Shown one piece after another: positions 52,091 through 61,965 of a DNA stretch of 64,000 nucleotides. How positions within the stretch are numbered: position 1 is the first letter of the stretch; each line of letters opens with the position of its first letter. The stretch comes from Streptomyces bottropensis ATCC 25435 (GTDB taxonomy: Bacteria; Actinomycetota; Actinomycetes; Streptomycetales; Streptomycetaceae). The notes under the pieces are model-generated. The model was not told the DNA's origin and ran no database searches. It saw only the letters and a list, made by a program, of their open reading frames with translations. Location: contig NZ_KB911581.1 in the NCBI RefSeq assembly GCF_000383595.1, positions 3,478,265-3,542,264 of the forward strand, in the 5' to 3' direction. Both the position numbers and the translations under genes were made by a program.

Positions 52091-52834
52091 GTGCGCTCCG
52101 TGTCCCGTGTCGTCTCCCTCGTCCCGTCACTGACGGAGGCCGTCGCCGTCACACTGCCCGGTGTGCTGGTCGGCGCCACCGACTGGTGCGCCCACCCGGG
52201 TGATCTCGACGTCGTACGCATCGGCGGCACCAAGAACCCCAAGACCGACGTCATCGCCCGCCTCGGCCCCGACCTCGTGATCGCCAACGAGGAGGAGAAC
52301 CGCGAGCCCGATCTCGCCGCTCTGCGCGAGGCGGGCGTGGAGGTGCTCGTCACCGAGGTGCGGGACGTGCCGGGCGCCTTCACCGAACTGGACCGGGTGC
52401 TGCGCGCCTGCGGAGCCCGGTTCCGGCCGGGCTGGCTGGACGAGGCGGAGTCGGCGTGGTCGGGCCCGCCGGAGGCCGTGGCCGGCCCCGGGCGTCGTAC
52501 GACCGCCGTGGTACCCGTCTGGCGCCGGCCCTGGATGGTCCTCGGCCGGGACACCTTCGCCGGTGACGTGCTCGCGCGGCTCGGCGTGGACCATCTGTAC
52601 GCCGGGCACGCGGAGCGCTACCCCCGGGTCCCCGTCGAGGAGCTGCGGGCCGCCGCGCCGGACGTCGTGGTCCTGCCCGACGAGCCGTACCGCTTCACCG
52701 CGGACGACGGGCCCGAGGCGTTCCCCGGGCTGCCGTGCGCCTTGGTGAGCGGGCGCCATCTCACCTGGTACGGGCCGTCGTTGGCCACGGCTCCGCGGGT
52801 GCTGGGCGAGGCGCTGCGAGCAGCTCGCCGCTGA
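52091..52834 (+). CDS. Helical-backbone metal-receptor (BtuF/TroA-like) protein without signal peptide
   Basis: 247 residues from GTG 52091. It has the fold of vitamin B12/siderophore binding proteins: RVVSLVPSLTEAVA at the start, VRIGGTKNPKTDVIARLGPD, LVIANEEENREPDL and GDVLARLGVDHLYAG. No lipobox or signal peptide is visible, and no ABC permease is adjacent, so it may be cytosolic or have lost export. The gene's last 74 bases overlap the convergent TDT gene tail to tail. Confidence 0.85.
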   Translation: MRSVSRVVSLVPSLTEAVAVTLPGVLVGATDWCAHPGDLDVVRIGGTKNPKTDVIARLGPDLVIANEEENREPDLAALREAGVEVLVTEVRDVPGAFTELDRVLRACGARFRPGWLDEAESAWSGPPEAVAGPGRRTTAVVPVWRRPWMVLGRDTFAGDVLARLGVDHLYAGHAERYPRVPVEELRAAAPDVVVLPDEPYRFTADDGPEAFPGLPCALVSGRHLTWYGPSLATAPRVLGEALRAARR

Positions 52835-53945
52835 CCAGACCGCACGCGGTGTGCGCGGCGGCCGTCGCCCAGGCCGCCAGCAGCAGCGCGAACAGCGCCA
52901 CGGCGAGGGCGTCGAGGGCGACGAGGCCGGTGTGCCGGGCCAGCCCCTCCGCGCCGGTCGCGCAGGTGCCCACCGGGAAGGTGAAGGCCCACCACGCCAT
53001 CGAGAACCCCATGCCCCGTCGGCGGGCCCGCACGACCAGGGCCGCGGCGAGCGCGAGCCAGAGCAGTGCGAAGCCCATGACGGGCACGCCGTACAGGACG
53101 GCGAACGCGGTGAGGACGTGCGGGTAGGGGGCCGGTACGGCGCCGGGGGCCGCGTCGGCGAGGTTGGCTACGGCGGTGGTCGACTGCCCGAGCGGTCCGA
53201 GGACGAGGAACAGGCTCGGCGTGAGGGCGAGCGGCAGCGGCCCCGAGGTGACCAGCCGGCCGAACACCAGCGGCAGGACGAGCAGCGTGGCCGACAGGCT
53301 CACCCCGAACAGGGCGAGACAGCCGAGCAGCAGCGTCTGCCGGGCCTGCCCGGGCGGCAGGTACGGGACCAGCAGCGGGCCCAGCGCGGCGGACACCATG
53401 GGGGCGACGAGGGGGAGGAGCAGGACAGGGGTGACGCCGTCCGGCTCGATCCGGTGCCGGACGATCATCAGGTACGGCACCACGACGGCGGCCACCAGGC
53501 CGGTGACCGTCCCGGCGCCGAAGAGCACGACGTCCAGCGCGACGGCCGCCCGGAGCCCGATCCAGTCCCGGCCGACGAGGAGGGCGCCGCCGCCGACGGC
53601 CAGCAGGGCCATGGACAGACAGCCGTGGAAGGGGGCGACGGCCGGGTCGAGCAGGTGGGCGCGGGCCCGGTCGCGGTGGTGGGTCCAGTGCAGGGCGCGG
53701 GTGCCGAGCACGGTGACCAGGGCGAGCAGCGCGAGCGCCCAGAAAGCCGCGCAGGCCGTCCGCCGGCCCGGGAGGTCCAGCGGGAGCCCGGCACCGGCGG
53801 CGGCCACGATCGCGGTGCCCATGACCGGGGCGTACCACTGGGGGCCGAGGTGGCGCAGGGCGGGGAGGCGGGGGTGGGCGCCGGGGCGGGGCGTGCAGGG
53901 GGGAGTGGGGCGGGCTGCTCGGGGTGGGCGGACTGCGGTGGTCAT
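52761..53945 (-). CDS. TDT-family transporter (TehA/SLAC1-like)
   Basis: 394 residues, ten hydrophobic segments. GPQWYAPVMGTAIVAAAGAG and GMGFSMAWWAFTFPVGTCAT are typical of the tellurite-resistance/dicarboxylate transporter (TehA) family. Such proteins move anions such as dicarboxylate, sulphite or organic acids; the ligand is unknown. It is divergent from a LysR gene, its probable regulator. Confidence 0.87.
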   Translation of the reverse strand: MTTAVRPPRAARPTPPCTPRPGAHPRLPALRHLGPQWYAPVMGTAIVAAAGAGLPLDLPGRRTACAAFWALALLALVTVLGTRALHWTHHRDRARAHLLDPAVAPFHGCLSMALLAVGGGALLVGRDWIGLRAAVALDVVLFGAGTVTGLVAAVVVPYLMIVRHRIEPDGVTPVLLLPLVAPMVSAALGPLLVPYLPPGQARQTLLLGCLALFGVSLSATLLVLPLVFGRLVTSGPLPLALTPSLFLVLGPLGQSTTAVANLADAAPGAVPAPYPHVLTAFAVLYGVPVMGFALLWLALAAALVVRARRRGMGFSMAWWAFTFPVGTCATGAEGLARHTGLVALDALAVALFALLLAAWATAAAHTACGLVSGELLAAPRPAPAEPWPTTARTR

Positions 53946-54001
53946 GTGTCGAGCGTCGCGCTGCCGCGCGGGGCCCACCAGGGAGTCCGGGTGTATGGGG
54001 G

Positions 54002-54018
54002 CATAAGCTGGGGTTATG
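54002..54018. promoter_or_regulatory. Inverted repeat at the LysR start codon
   Basis: CATAA (54002-54006), 7 bases, TTATG (54014-54018). The right arm includes the ATG of the LysR gene. It is a candidate autoregulatory LysR-type site in the divergent region. Confidence 0.35.
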
Positions 54019-54939
54019 AGTGAGAGCGAGGGGCGGGGCGGGCTGGCCCATCGGGTGCCGGATCTCGGGGCGCTCGAACTGCTGCTGGCCGTGGCCCGGT
54101 TGGGCTCGCTCGGGCGGGCGGCCCGGGAGCTGGGGATCACCCAGCCGGCCGCGAGCAGCCGGATCCGCTCGATGGAACGGCAACTGGGTGTCGCCCTGGT
54201 CGACCGGTCGCCGCGCGGGTCCCGGCTCACCGACGCGGGGGCGCTGGTCACGGACTGGGCCCGGCGGATCGTGGACGCGGCCGAGGCGTTCGACGTGGGC
54301 GCGCAGGCGCTGAAGGACCGGCGCGACTCCCGGCTCCGGGTGGCGGCGAGCATGACCATCGCCGAGTATCTGCTGCCCGGCTGGCTCATCGCGCTGCGCG
54401 CCGCGCGTCCGGACACGGCCGTCTCGCTCCTCGCGGGCAACTCGACGGTCGTCGCGGAGCGGCTGCTCGCCGACGAGGCCGATCTGGGGTTCGTCGAGGG
54501 GCCCACGGTGCCGGCCGGGCTGGACGCGGTCGTGATCGCGCACGACCACCTGATCGTCGTGACCGCGCCCGGCCATCCCTGGGCCCGACGCCGCAAGCCC
54601 GTGGAGGCGGCCGAGCTGGCCGCCACGCCGCTGATCCTCCGGGAGAAGGGGTCAGGGACCCGGCAGGTCCTGGAGGGCGCGCTCGGGAGCCTGGCCCGCC
54701 CCCTCATCGAGCTGTCCTCCACCACGGCCGTCAAGTCCTCCGCGCTGAGCGGCGCCGGGCCGGCCGTCCTGAGCGAGCTGGCCCTCGGCGAGGAGCTGTC
54801 CGCCCGCCGCCTGGTTCCCATCCCCGTCGACGGTGTGCGTCTGCGACGGGCCCTCCGGGCGGTCTGGCCCACCGGTCATCGGCCCGCGGGGCCGGCCCGG
54901 GACCTGCTGGGCCTGACGCGGGGGCCCGCGGCCGGCTGA
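54016..54939 (+). CDS. LysR-family transcriptional regulator
   Basis: 307 residues. The HTH (about 16-75) reads LGALELLLAVARLGSLGRAA and GITQPAASSRIRSMERQLGV, followed by VDRSPRGSRLTDAGA. The effector domain (about 95-300) has MTIAEYLLPGWLIALR and PGHPWARR, normal LysR text. Likely controls the divergent TDT transporter. No ribosome site is obvious; the transcript may be nearly leaderless. Confidence 0.92.
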   Translation: MSESEGRGGLAHRVPDLGALELLLAVARLGSLGRAARELGITQPAASSRIRSMERQLGVALVDRSPRGSRLTDAGALVTDWARRIVDAAEAFDVGAQALKDRRDSRLRVAASMTIAEYLLPGWLIALRAARPDTAVSLLAGNSTVVAERLLADEADLGFVEGPTVPAGLDAVVIAHDHLIVVTAPGHPWARRRKPVEAAELAATPLILREKGSGTRQVLEGALGSLARPLIELSSTTAVKSSALSGAGPAVLSELALGEELSARRLVPIPVDGVRLRRALRAVWPTGHRPAGPARDLLGLTRGPAAG

Positions 54940-54952
54940 GTCCGGCATTCCC

Positions 54953-55062
54953 CCGCCCCCGCCGCCCCTACCCGTCCCCACCCAGGGGCTGCGCCCCTTC
55001 GACCCCCGTCCGGGCGGGTCCGGTGGGGCTTCTCGCACCGTTCCCCGCGCCCCTGGAGGGGC
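54953..55062. repeat. Dispersed intergenic repeat, copy B
   Basis: CCCCCGCCGCCCCTACCCG, then CAGGGGCTGCGCCCCTTCG and GTTCCCCGCGCCCCTGGAGG repeat the elements of copy A at 31514-31660 with gaps. It lies between the convergent LysR and PuuD-type genes and may act as a terminator. Confidence 0.6.
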
Positions 55063-55071
55063 CCCGGCAAC

Positions 55072-55764
55072 TCAGACGACCCGGCAGGCCGATGCCTCCG
55101 TCAGGGCTTGCATCACTCGGATGTCCTCGCCCATTTCGGGGTGCCACTGGACGCCGAGGGCCCAGGCGGGGTGGGGGAGTTCGATGGCTTCGATCGTGCC
55201 GTCGCAGGCGTGGGCCGAAGGGACGAGGCCGGTGCCGAGGCGGTCGACCGCCTGGTGGTGGTAGGTCGGGACGTCGGTCTCCTCGGCGTTGATGTCCGCG
55301 TACCGCGTGCCGGGTACGGGCTTGACGGGGTGGCGGCCGAAGACACCGACCTCGACGACGTGGTCGTCGAGATGCTGGACGAGGGTGCCGCCGAGGGCGA
55401 CGTTCAGCAGCTGCATGCCGCGGCAGATGCCGAGCAGGGGCGTGCCGGTGTCCAGCGCCGCCCGGATCAGGGCCAGCTCCCACGCGTCGCGCCGCGGCGC
55501 GGGCGGGCCGCAGCGCGGGGAGCGCTCGGCGCCGTAGAGGGCGGGGTCCACGTCGGGTCCGCCCGCGATGACCAGGCCGTCGAGCCGGGCGACCGCCCCG
55601 GCGGCGTACGACGGATCGTCCGGCGGCAGCATCGCGGCGACGCCGCCCGCCGCCTGTACGAGCCGGGGATAGCCGACCGGCAACAGGGCCGCCTCCAGCT
55701 CCCAGACGCCCCAGCGCGCGCCGGACTCCAGATACGTACTCACACCGATCAGCGGCCTGGTCAC
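55072..55764 (-). CDS. Gamma-glutamyl-GABA hydrolase-like class I glutamine amidotransferase (PuuD-type)
   Basis: 230 residues from GTG 55764. Class I amidotransferase fold: GLVIAGGPDVDPALYG, nucleophile Cys114 in LLGICRGMQLLNVA, YHHQAVDRLG and LGVQWHPE with catalytic His-Glu. PuuD releases gamma-linked glutamate from gamma-glutamyl amides. In this locus it would remove the glutamate added by the glutamine-synthetase-like enzyme. It follows the permease gene on the same strand with an 81-base gap. Confidence 0.92.
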   Translation of the reverse strand: MTRPLIGVSTYLESGARWGVWELEAALLPVGYPRLVQAAGGVAAMLPPDDPSYAAGAVARLDGLVIAGGPDVDPALYGAERSPRCGPPAPRRDAWELALIRAALDTGTPLLGICRGMQLLNVALGGTLVQHLDDHVVEVGVFGRHPVKPVPGTRYADINAEETDVPTYHHQAVDRLGTGLVPSAHACDGTIEAIELPHPAWALGVQWHPEMGEDIRVMQALTEASACRVV

Positions 55765-55845
55765 GCGTGCTCGCTCCCTGCTCGTTACTCGTCGAACCTG
55801 TGGGACCCCTGGAACCCGTGGCACCGCGCCGGTGCCACGGCGCGG

Positions 55846-57285
<1,440 letters not shown>

Positions 57286-57303
57286 GGCGCACTCTCCCCA
57301 CTC

Positions 57304-57325
57304 AAAGGAATGGATCCATACCTTT
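57304..57325. promoter_or_regulatory. Near-perfect 22-base palindrome upstream of the APC permease
   Basis: AAAGG-A-ATGG and CCAT-A-CCTTT are symmetric around ATCC-type centre with one mismatch pair (20 of 22 bases). The ATACCTT half-site recurs at 58197-58203 in the GntR/glnA divergent region. It is a candidate operator of the GntR-family regulator. Confidence 0.55.
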
Positions 57326-57412
57326 GTGGGGTGGGTGGCCGAAAAGCAATAGCCCTGCGTTAAGCGAGCGTAAATACATGCTCATCGAGGAGGTCGAGCG
57401 GCGGGGGCGCAC

Positions 57413-58159
57413 TCATCCGAGGAAGCCGCGCAGCAGGGCCGCCGTGCCGGAGCAGTGCTCCCGCATGATCTCCCGCGCCGCTTCGGCGTCCTCGTCCAGC
57501 ACCGCCTCCACCAGGGCCGTGTGCTGCTGCTGGGAGTGCTCCAGGTTCCGCACCAGCAGCGGGATGCAGTCCAGCAGGTCGTTGACCCCGGCGCGGACGG
57601 CCGCGTACTGACCGGCGAGCGAGGGGGAGCCGGACAGCTCGGCGACGGTGAGGTGCAGCAGGGTGTCCAGACGGCGGTACTCCGTGAGCGGCGCGTTGTG
57701 CGTGCGGGTCAGGGCCGCCCGCAGCCGCTCGACCTCCTCGCTGGTCAGACCGTGTGCCGCGCACAGCCCCGCCGCGCCGACCTCCAGCACCTCGCGGAAG
57801 CGCAGCGTATCCTCGACGTCGATGCCCTTGAGCCGGCGGCGCAGCTCGTCCTCGCCCGGCGTGGCGACCCGCGGCAGCACGAACGTGCCCCCGTACCGCC
57901 CGCGCCGCGCCTCGATCAGGCCCTGGTCCTGCAGCACCTTGAGCACCTCGCGCAGCGTCACCCGGCTGATCCCGAGCCGCTCGGCCAACTCGCGTTCCGC
58001 CGGGAGCCGTTCGCCGCCGGGTACCAGGCCGAGCCGGACGACCTGGAGGATCTGCTCCAACGCCTCCTCGAAGCCGTTGCCTGCCCGCACCGGCCGCAGT
58101 ACGGACGCCAGCCGGTCGTCGGCCCAGGGAGTGCCCGGTTCCGCCCCTGTCTGCGACAT
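57413..58159 (-). CDS. FadR/GntR-family transcriptional regulator
   Basis: 248 residues from ATG 58159. The winged helix (about 28-90) reads LPAERELAERLGISRVTLRE then VLKVLQDQGLIEARRGRYGG, typical GntR. The FCD ligand domain (about 105-245) has His-rich helix positions (LDTLLHLTVAELSGSPSL and REHCSG) that may bind a metal and a small acid. It is divergent from the glnA-like gene and next to the permease, its likely targets. Confidence 0.92.
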   Translation of the reverse strand: MSQTGAEPGTPWADDRLASVLRPVRAGNGFEEALEQILQVVRLGLVPGGERLPAERELAERLGISRVTLREVLKVLQDQGLIEARRGRYGGTFVLPRVATPGEDELRRRLKGIDVEDTLRFREVLEVGAAGLCAAHGLTSEEVERLRAALTRTHNAPLTEYRRLDTLLHLTVAELSGSPSLAGQYAAVRAGVNDLLDCIPLLVRNLEHSQQQHTALVEAVLDEDAEAAREIMREHCSGTAALLRGFLG

Positions 58160-58181
58160 GTGGACGTTGCCCCTTCCCAAC

Positions 58182-58205
58182 TAATGGTTACGGGTAATAC
58201 CTTAT
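58182..58205. promoter_or_regulatory. Candidate GntR operator in the GntR/glnA divergent region
   Basis: TAATGGT and ACCTTAT flank about ten bases in imperfect symmetry; ATACCTT is shared with the palindrome upstream of the permease. The position between the divergent genes fits autoregulation. Confidence 0.4.
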
Positions 58206-58264
58206 GGCTCCCGGATGGCTGAATGCCTCCGGGGTGGCCGAAGAAGCCCCTAGGAGGCTTTCCC

Positions 58265-59623
58265 GTGGCAGACCGCACATCCCCGCTCACCGTCGAGGAG
58301 CTGCACGCCCTCGTCGCGGCCGGTGAGATCGACACTGTCGTCCTGGCCTTCCCCGACATGCAAGGGCGCCTCCAGGGCAAGCGGTTCGCCGCGCGCTTCT
58401 TCCTCGACGACGTGCTCGCCCATGGCACCGAGGGCTGCAACTACCTCCTCGCCGTCGACACCGAGATGAACACCGTCGACGGCTACGCGATGTCCTCCTG
58501 GGACCGCGGCTACGGCGACTTCGCCATGCACCCGGACCTGAGCACCCTGCGCCGGGTGCCGTGGAACGAGGGCACGGCGATGCTCATCGCCGACCTCGCC
58601 TGGAACGACGGCTCACCGGTCGTCGCCGCCCCCCGCCAGATCCTGCGCCGCCAGCTGGAGCGCCTCGCCGAACTGGGCTACACGGCCAACGTCGGCACCG
58701 AGCTGGAGTTCATCGTCTTCAAGGACACCTACGAGCAGGCCTGGGACGCCGGTTACAAGGGGCTGACCCCGGCGAACCAGTACAACATCGACTACTCGGT
58801 CCTCGGCACCGGCCGTATCGAGCCCCTGCTGCGGCGCATCCGCAACGAGATGGAGGCCGCCGGGCTGACCGTCGAGTCCGCCAAGGGCGAGTGCAACCCC
58901 GGCCAGCACGAGATCGTGTTCAAGTACGACGAGGCCCTGGTCACCTGCGACCAGCACGCGGTCTACAAGACCGGCGCCAAGGAGATCGCCGCGCAGGAGG
59001 GCGTCTCGCTCACCTTCATGGCGAAGTTCAACGAGCGCGAGGGCAACTCCTGCCACATCCACCTGTCCCTGGCGAACGCCGACGGCACCAACGCCATGGC
59101 CGACGGCCACGACATGTCGCCGGTCATGCGCCACTTCCTGGCCGGCCAGCTCGCCGCGCTCCGCGACTTCTCGCTGCTCTACGCGCCCAACATCAACTCC
59201 TACAAGCGGTTCCAGCCGGGCTCCTTCGCGCCGACCGCCGTGGCCTGGGGGTACGACAACCGGACCTGCGCCCTGCGGGTCGTCGGCCACGGCCGCTCGA
59301 TGCGTTTCGAGAACCGGCTGCCCGGCGGTGACGTCAACCCGCACCTCGCCGTCTCCGGACTGATCGCGGCCGGGCTGTACGGCATCGAGCAGAAGCTCGA
59401 ACTGCCGGAGGTGTGCACCGGGAACGCGTACGCCGCCGGGTACGACCAGGTGCCGACCACCCTCCGCGAGGCCGCCGAGCTGTGGGAGAACAGCCCCATC
59501 GCCAGGGCCGCCTTCGGCGAGGAGGTCGTCGCGCACTACAGCAACATGGCCCGCGTCGAGCTGGCCGCCTTCGACGCCGCCGTGACCGACTGGGAGCTGC
59601 GCCGCTCCTTCGAACGTCTGTGA
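58265..59623 (+). CDS. Glutamine-synthetase-like gamma-glutamyl-amine ligase (GlnA4 type)
   Basis: 452 residues from GTG 58265 behind TAGGAGG. GS fold: beta-grasp N-terminal part (VLAFPDMQGRLQGKRF), metal site NVGTELEFIV, GECNPGQHEIVFKY, HIHLSLAN, glutamate/ATP site NSYKRFQPGSFAPTAVAWG and RFENRLPGGDVNPHLA. Its short length and lack of a normal ammonia-site tail put it with GlnA-like enzymes, not housekeeping GlnA. In S. coelicolor the gene at this position (GlnA4) is a gamma-glutamylethanolamide synthetase; the assignment here is by context. An aldehyde dehydrogenase gene follows. Confidence 0.88.
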   Translation: MADRTSPLTVEELHALVAAGEIDTVVLAFPDMQGRLQGKRFAARFFLDDVLAHGTEGCNYLLAVDTEMNTVDGYAMSSWDRGYGDFAMHPDLSTLRRVPWNEGTAMLIADLAWNDGSPVVAAPRQILRRQLERLAELGYTANVGTELEFIVFKDTYEQAWDAGYKGLTPANQYNIDYSVLGTGRIEPLLRRIRNEMEAAGLTVESAKGECNPGQHEIVFKYDEALVTCDQHAVYKTGAKEIAAQEGVSLTFMAKFNEREGNSCHIHLSLANADGTNAMADGHDMSPVMRHFLAGQLAALRDFSLLYAPNINSYKRFQPGSFAPTAVAWGYDNRTCALRVVGHGRSMRFENRLPGGDVNPHLAVSGLIAAGLYGIEQKLELPEVCTGNAYAAGYDQVPTTLREAAELWENSPIARAAFGEEVVAHYSNMARVELAAFDAAVTDWELRRSFERL

Positions 59624-59690
59624 GTCACCGCGTAGGTCCGTGAGTCACCGAGCATGTCCGTGGGTCACCGAGCACGTCCGTGACGCACCC
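59621..59690 (+). repeat. Tandem 20-base repeat (3.5 copies) after the glnA-like gene
   Basis: The unit TGAGTCACCGAGCAYGTCCG begins at 59621, 59641 and 59661, with a partial copy from 59681. The first copy starts with the TGA stop of the glnA-like gene, so each copy could supply another stop codon in the same frame. Confidence 0.8.
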
Positions 59691-59708
59691 GCTGTGAGAG
59701 GCCCTGTC

Positions 59709-61130
59709 TTGTCCGAGCAGTCCGAGCAGTCCGAGCAGTCCCAGCAGTCCCAGCAGTACGAGCAGCAGCTCCAGGTGCTGAACCCCGCCACCGAGGAGGT
59801 CGTCGCCACCGTCGCGGCCGCCACGGCGGCGGACGTCGACGCCGCCGTGGCCCTGGCGACGAAGGCCCAGCGGCTGTGGGCCACCACCGCTCCGGGCGAC
59901 CGCGCCCGGCTGCTGCGCCGCTTCGCGGTGACCGTGGACGAGCACCTGGAGGAGCTGGCGCTGCTGGAGGTCCGCGAGGCCGGACACACCATCGGCAACG
60001 CCCGCTGGGAGGCCGGCAACGTCCGGGACCTGCTCGACTACGCGGCCGGCGGCGTCGAGCGGCTCACCGGCCACCAGATCCCGGTGGCCGGCGGTCTCAA
60101 CGTCACCCTCCTCGAACCGCTCGGCGTCGTCGCGGTGATCGCCCCGTGGAACTTCCCGATGCCCATCGCGGCGTGGGGCGTCGCCCCCGCGCTCGCGGCC
60201 GGCAACGCCGTCCTCCTCAAGCCCGCCGAGACGACACCGCTCACCGCACTGCGCCTCGCCGAGCTGGCCCGCGAGGCAGGGCTCCCGGAGGGCCTGTTCC
60301 AGGTGCTGCCCGGCCACGGCCGCGTCACCGGCAACGCCCTCGTCGAGCACCCCGGCGTCGCGAAGATCGTCTTCACCGGGTCGACGGCGGTGGGCAAGCA
60401 GGTGCTGGCGAAGGGCTCGGCACTGCTCAAGCGCGTCACCCTCGAACTCGGCGGCAAGAGCCCCAACATCGTCTTCGCCGACTCCGACCTGGAGGCAGCC
60501 GCCGCGGCCGCCCCCATGTCGTTCCTCGACAACTCCGGCCAGGACTGCTGCGCCCGCACCCGCATCCTCGTCCAGCGCTCCGCCTACGACCGGTTCCTCG
60601 ACCTCCTCGCCCCCGGCATCGAGTCCGTCCGCGTCGGCGACCCGGCCGACGAGGCCACCCAGATGGGCCCGCTCATCTCCCGGGTCCAGCTGGACCGCGT
60701 CCGCGCCTACGTCGACCCGGACGCGCCCGGCATCCGCGGCAAGGCGCCCGAGGGCCCCGGCTTCTGGTTCCCGCCGACCGTCCTCACCGGCGTCGCGCCC
60801 GACGCCCGGGTGGCCGCCGAGGAGGTCTTCGGCCCCGTCGCCGTCGTCCTGCCCTTCGAGGACGAGGCCGACGCGATCCGCCTCGCCAACGACACCCCCT
60901 ACGGCCTGTCCGGCTCCATCTGGACCCGGGACGTCGGGCGCGCGCTGCGCGTCTCCCAGGCCGTCCGCGCGGGCAACCTGTCCGTCAACTCCCACTCCAG
61001 CGTCCGCTACTGGACCCCCTTCGGCGGGTTCAAACAGTCCGGCATCGGCCGTGAACTCGGCCCGGACGCCCTGACCGCCTTCACCGAAACCAAGAACGTC
61101 TTCATCAGCACGGAAGGCTCCGCACAGTGA
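59709..61130 (+). CDS. NAD(P)-dependent aldehyde dehydrogenase
   Basis: 473 residues from TTG 59709 (GTG 59694 and an ATG at 59640 are alternatives). A Ser-Glu-Gln-rich leader made of five 9-base repeats (59712-59756) precedes the ALDH fold: APWNFPM, LKPAETTPLT, FTGSTAVGKQV, catalytic Glu in LELGGKSPN and catalytic Cys in NSGQDCCART. It would oxidise an aldehyde produced from the gamma-glutamyl amine. The SDR gene overlaps its stop by 4 bases. Confidence 0.9.
   Translation: MSEQSEQSEQSQQSQQYEQQLQVLNPATEEVVATVAAATAADVDAAVALATKAQRLWATTAPGDRARLLRRFAVTVDEHLEELALLEVREAGHTIGNARWEAGNVRDLLDYAAGGVERLTGHQIPVAGGLNVTLLEPLGVVAVIAPWNFPMPIAAWGVAPALAAGNAVLLKPAETTPLTALRLAELAREAGLPEGLFQVLPGHGRVTGNALVEHPGVAKIVFTGSTAVGKQVLAKGSALLKRVTLELGGKSPNIVFADSDLEAAAAAAPMSFLDNSGQDCCARTRILVQRSAYDRFLDLLAPGIESVRVGDPADEATQMGPLISRVQLDRVRAYVDPDAPGIRGKAPEGPGFWFPPTVLTGVAPDARVAAEEVFGPVAVVLPFEDEADAIRLANDTPYGLSGSIWTRDVGRALRVSQAVRAGNLSVNSHSSVRYWTPFGGFKQSGIGRELGPDALTAFTETKNVFISTEGSAQ
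59712..59756 (+). repeat. Five 9-base repeats at the aldehyde dehydrogenase start
   Basis: Three copies of TCCGAGCAG and two of TCCCAGCAG in tandem encode SEQ-SEQ-SEQ-SQQ-SQQ-type residues. Copy-number change stays in frame. Confidence 0.85.
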
Positions 61131-61909
61131 CATCGGAAAACATCTGCCGCCGCCTGGTCGGCCGCACCGCCGTCATCACCGGTGCCGGCAGCGGCATCGG
61201 CCTCGCCACCGCGCGCCGGCTCGCCGCCGAGGGCGCGCACGTCGTCTGCGGCGACCTGGACGAGGCACGCGGCAAGGCGGCCGCCGAGGAGGTCGGCGGG
61301 CTCTTCGTCAAGGTCGACGTCACCGACGCCGAGCAGGTCGACGCGCTGTTCAAGACCGCGTTCGACACCTACGGCAGCGTCGACATCGCCTTCAACAACG
61401 CGGGCATCTCACCGCCCGACGACGACTCCATCCTGGAGACCGGCCTGGAGGCCTGGAAGCGGGTCCAGGAGGTCAACCTCACCTCCGTGTACCTGTGCTG
61501 CAAGGCCGCGATCCCCTACATGCGCAGCCAGGGCAAGGGCTCGATCATCAACACCGCGTCCTTCGTGGCCCGCATGGGCGCGGCGACCTCCCAGATCTCG
61601 TACACGGCCTCCAAGGGCGGTGTGCTGGCCATGTCCCGGGAACTGGGCGTGCAGTTCGCGCGGGAGGGCATCCGCGTCAACGCGCTCTGCCCGGGGCCGG
61701 TCAACACCCCGCTGCTGCAGGAGCTGTTCGCGAAGGACCCGGAGCGGGCCGCGCGCCGGCTCGTGCACATCCCGGTCGGCCGCTTCGCCGAGGCCGACGA
61801 GATCGCGGCCGCCGTCGCGTTCCTCGCCAGTGACGACTCGTCCTTCGTCAACGCCACCGACTTCCTGGTCGACGGCGGTATCGCGGGCGCGTACGTCACC
61901 CCGGTCTAG
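61127..61909 (+). CDS. Short-chain dehydrogenase/reductase
   Basis: 260 residues from GTG 61127 (GTGA overlap). NAD binding VITGAGSGIGLATARRLA, NNAGISPP, catalytic Ser in IINTASFVARMG and YTASKGG (Tyr-x3-Lys). It may oxidise or reduce a hydroxy intermediate of the gamma-glutamyl amine pathway. Generic SDR annotation is safe; the substrate is not. Confidence 0.92.
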   Translation: MTSENICRRLVGRTAVITGAGSGIGLATARRLAAEGAHVVCGDLDEARGKAAAEEVGGLFVKVDVTDAEQVDALFKTAFDTYGSVDIAFNNAGISPPDDDSILETGLEAWKRVQEVNLTSVYLCCKAAIPYMRSQGKGSIINTASFVARMGAATSQISYTASKGGVLAMSRELGVQFAREGIRVNALCPGPVNTPLLQELFAKDPERAARRLVHIPVGRFAEADEIAAAVAFLASDDSSFVNATDFLVDGGIAGAYVTPV

Positions 61910-61965
61910 ACAGTCCGCCCCGGTGACCGGAACACCGGCACGCTCGGTGTGATTAAAGTGCCGGG

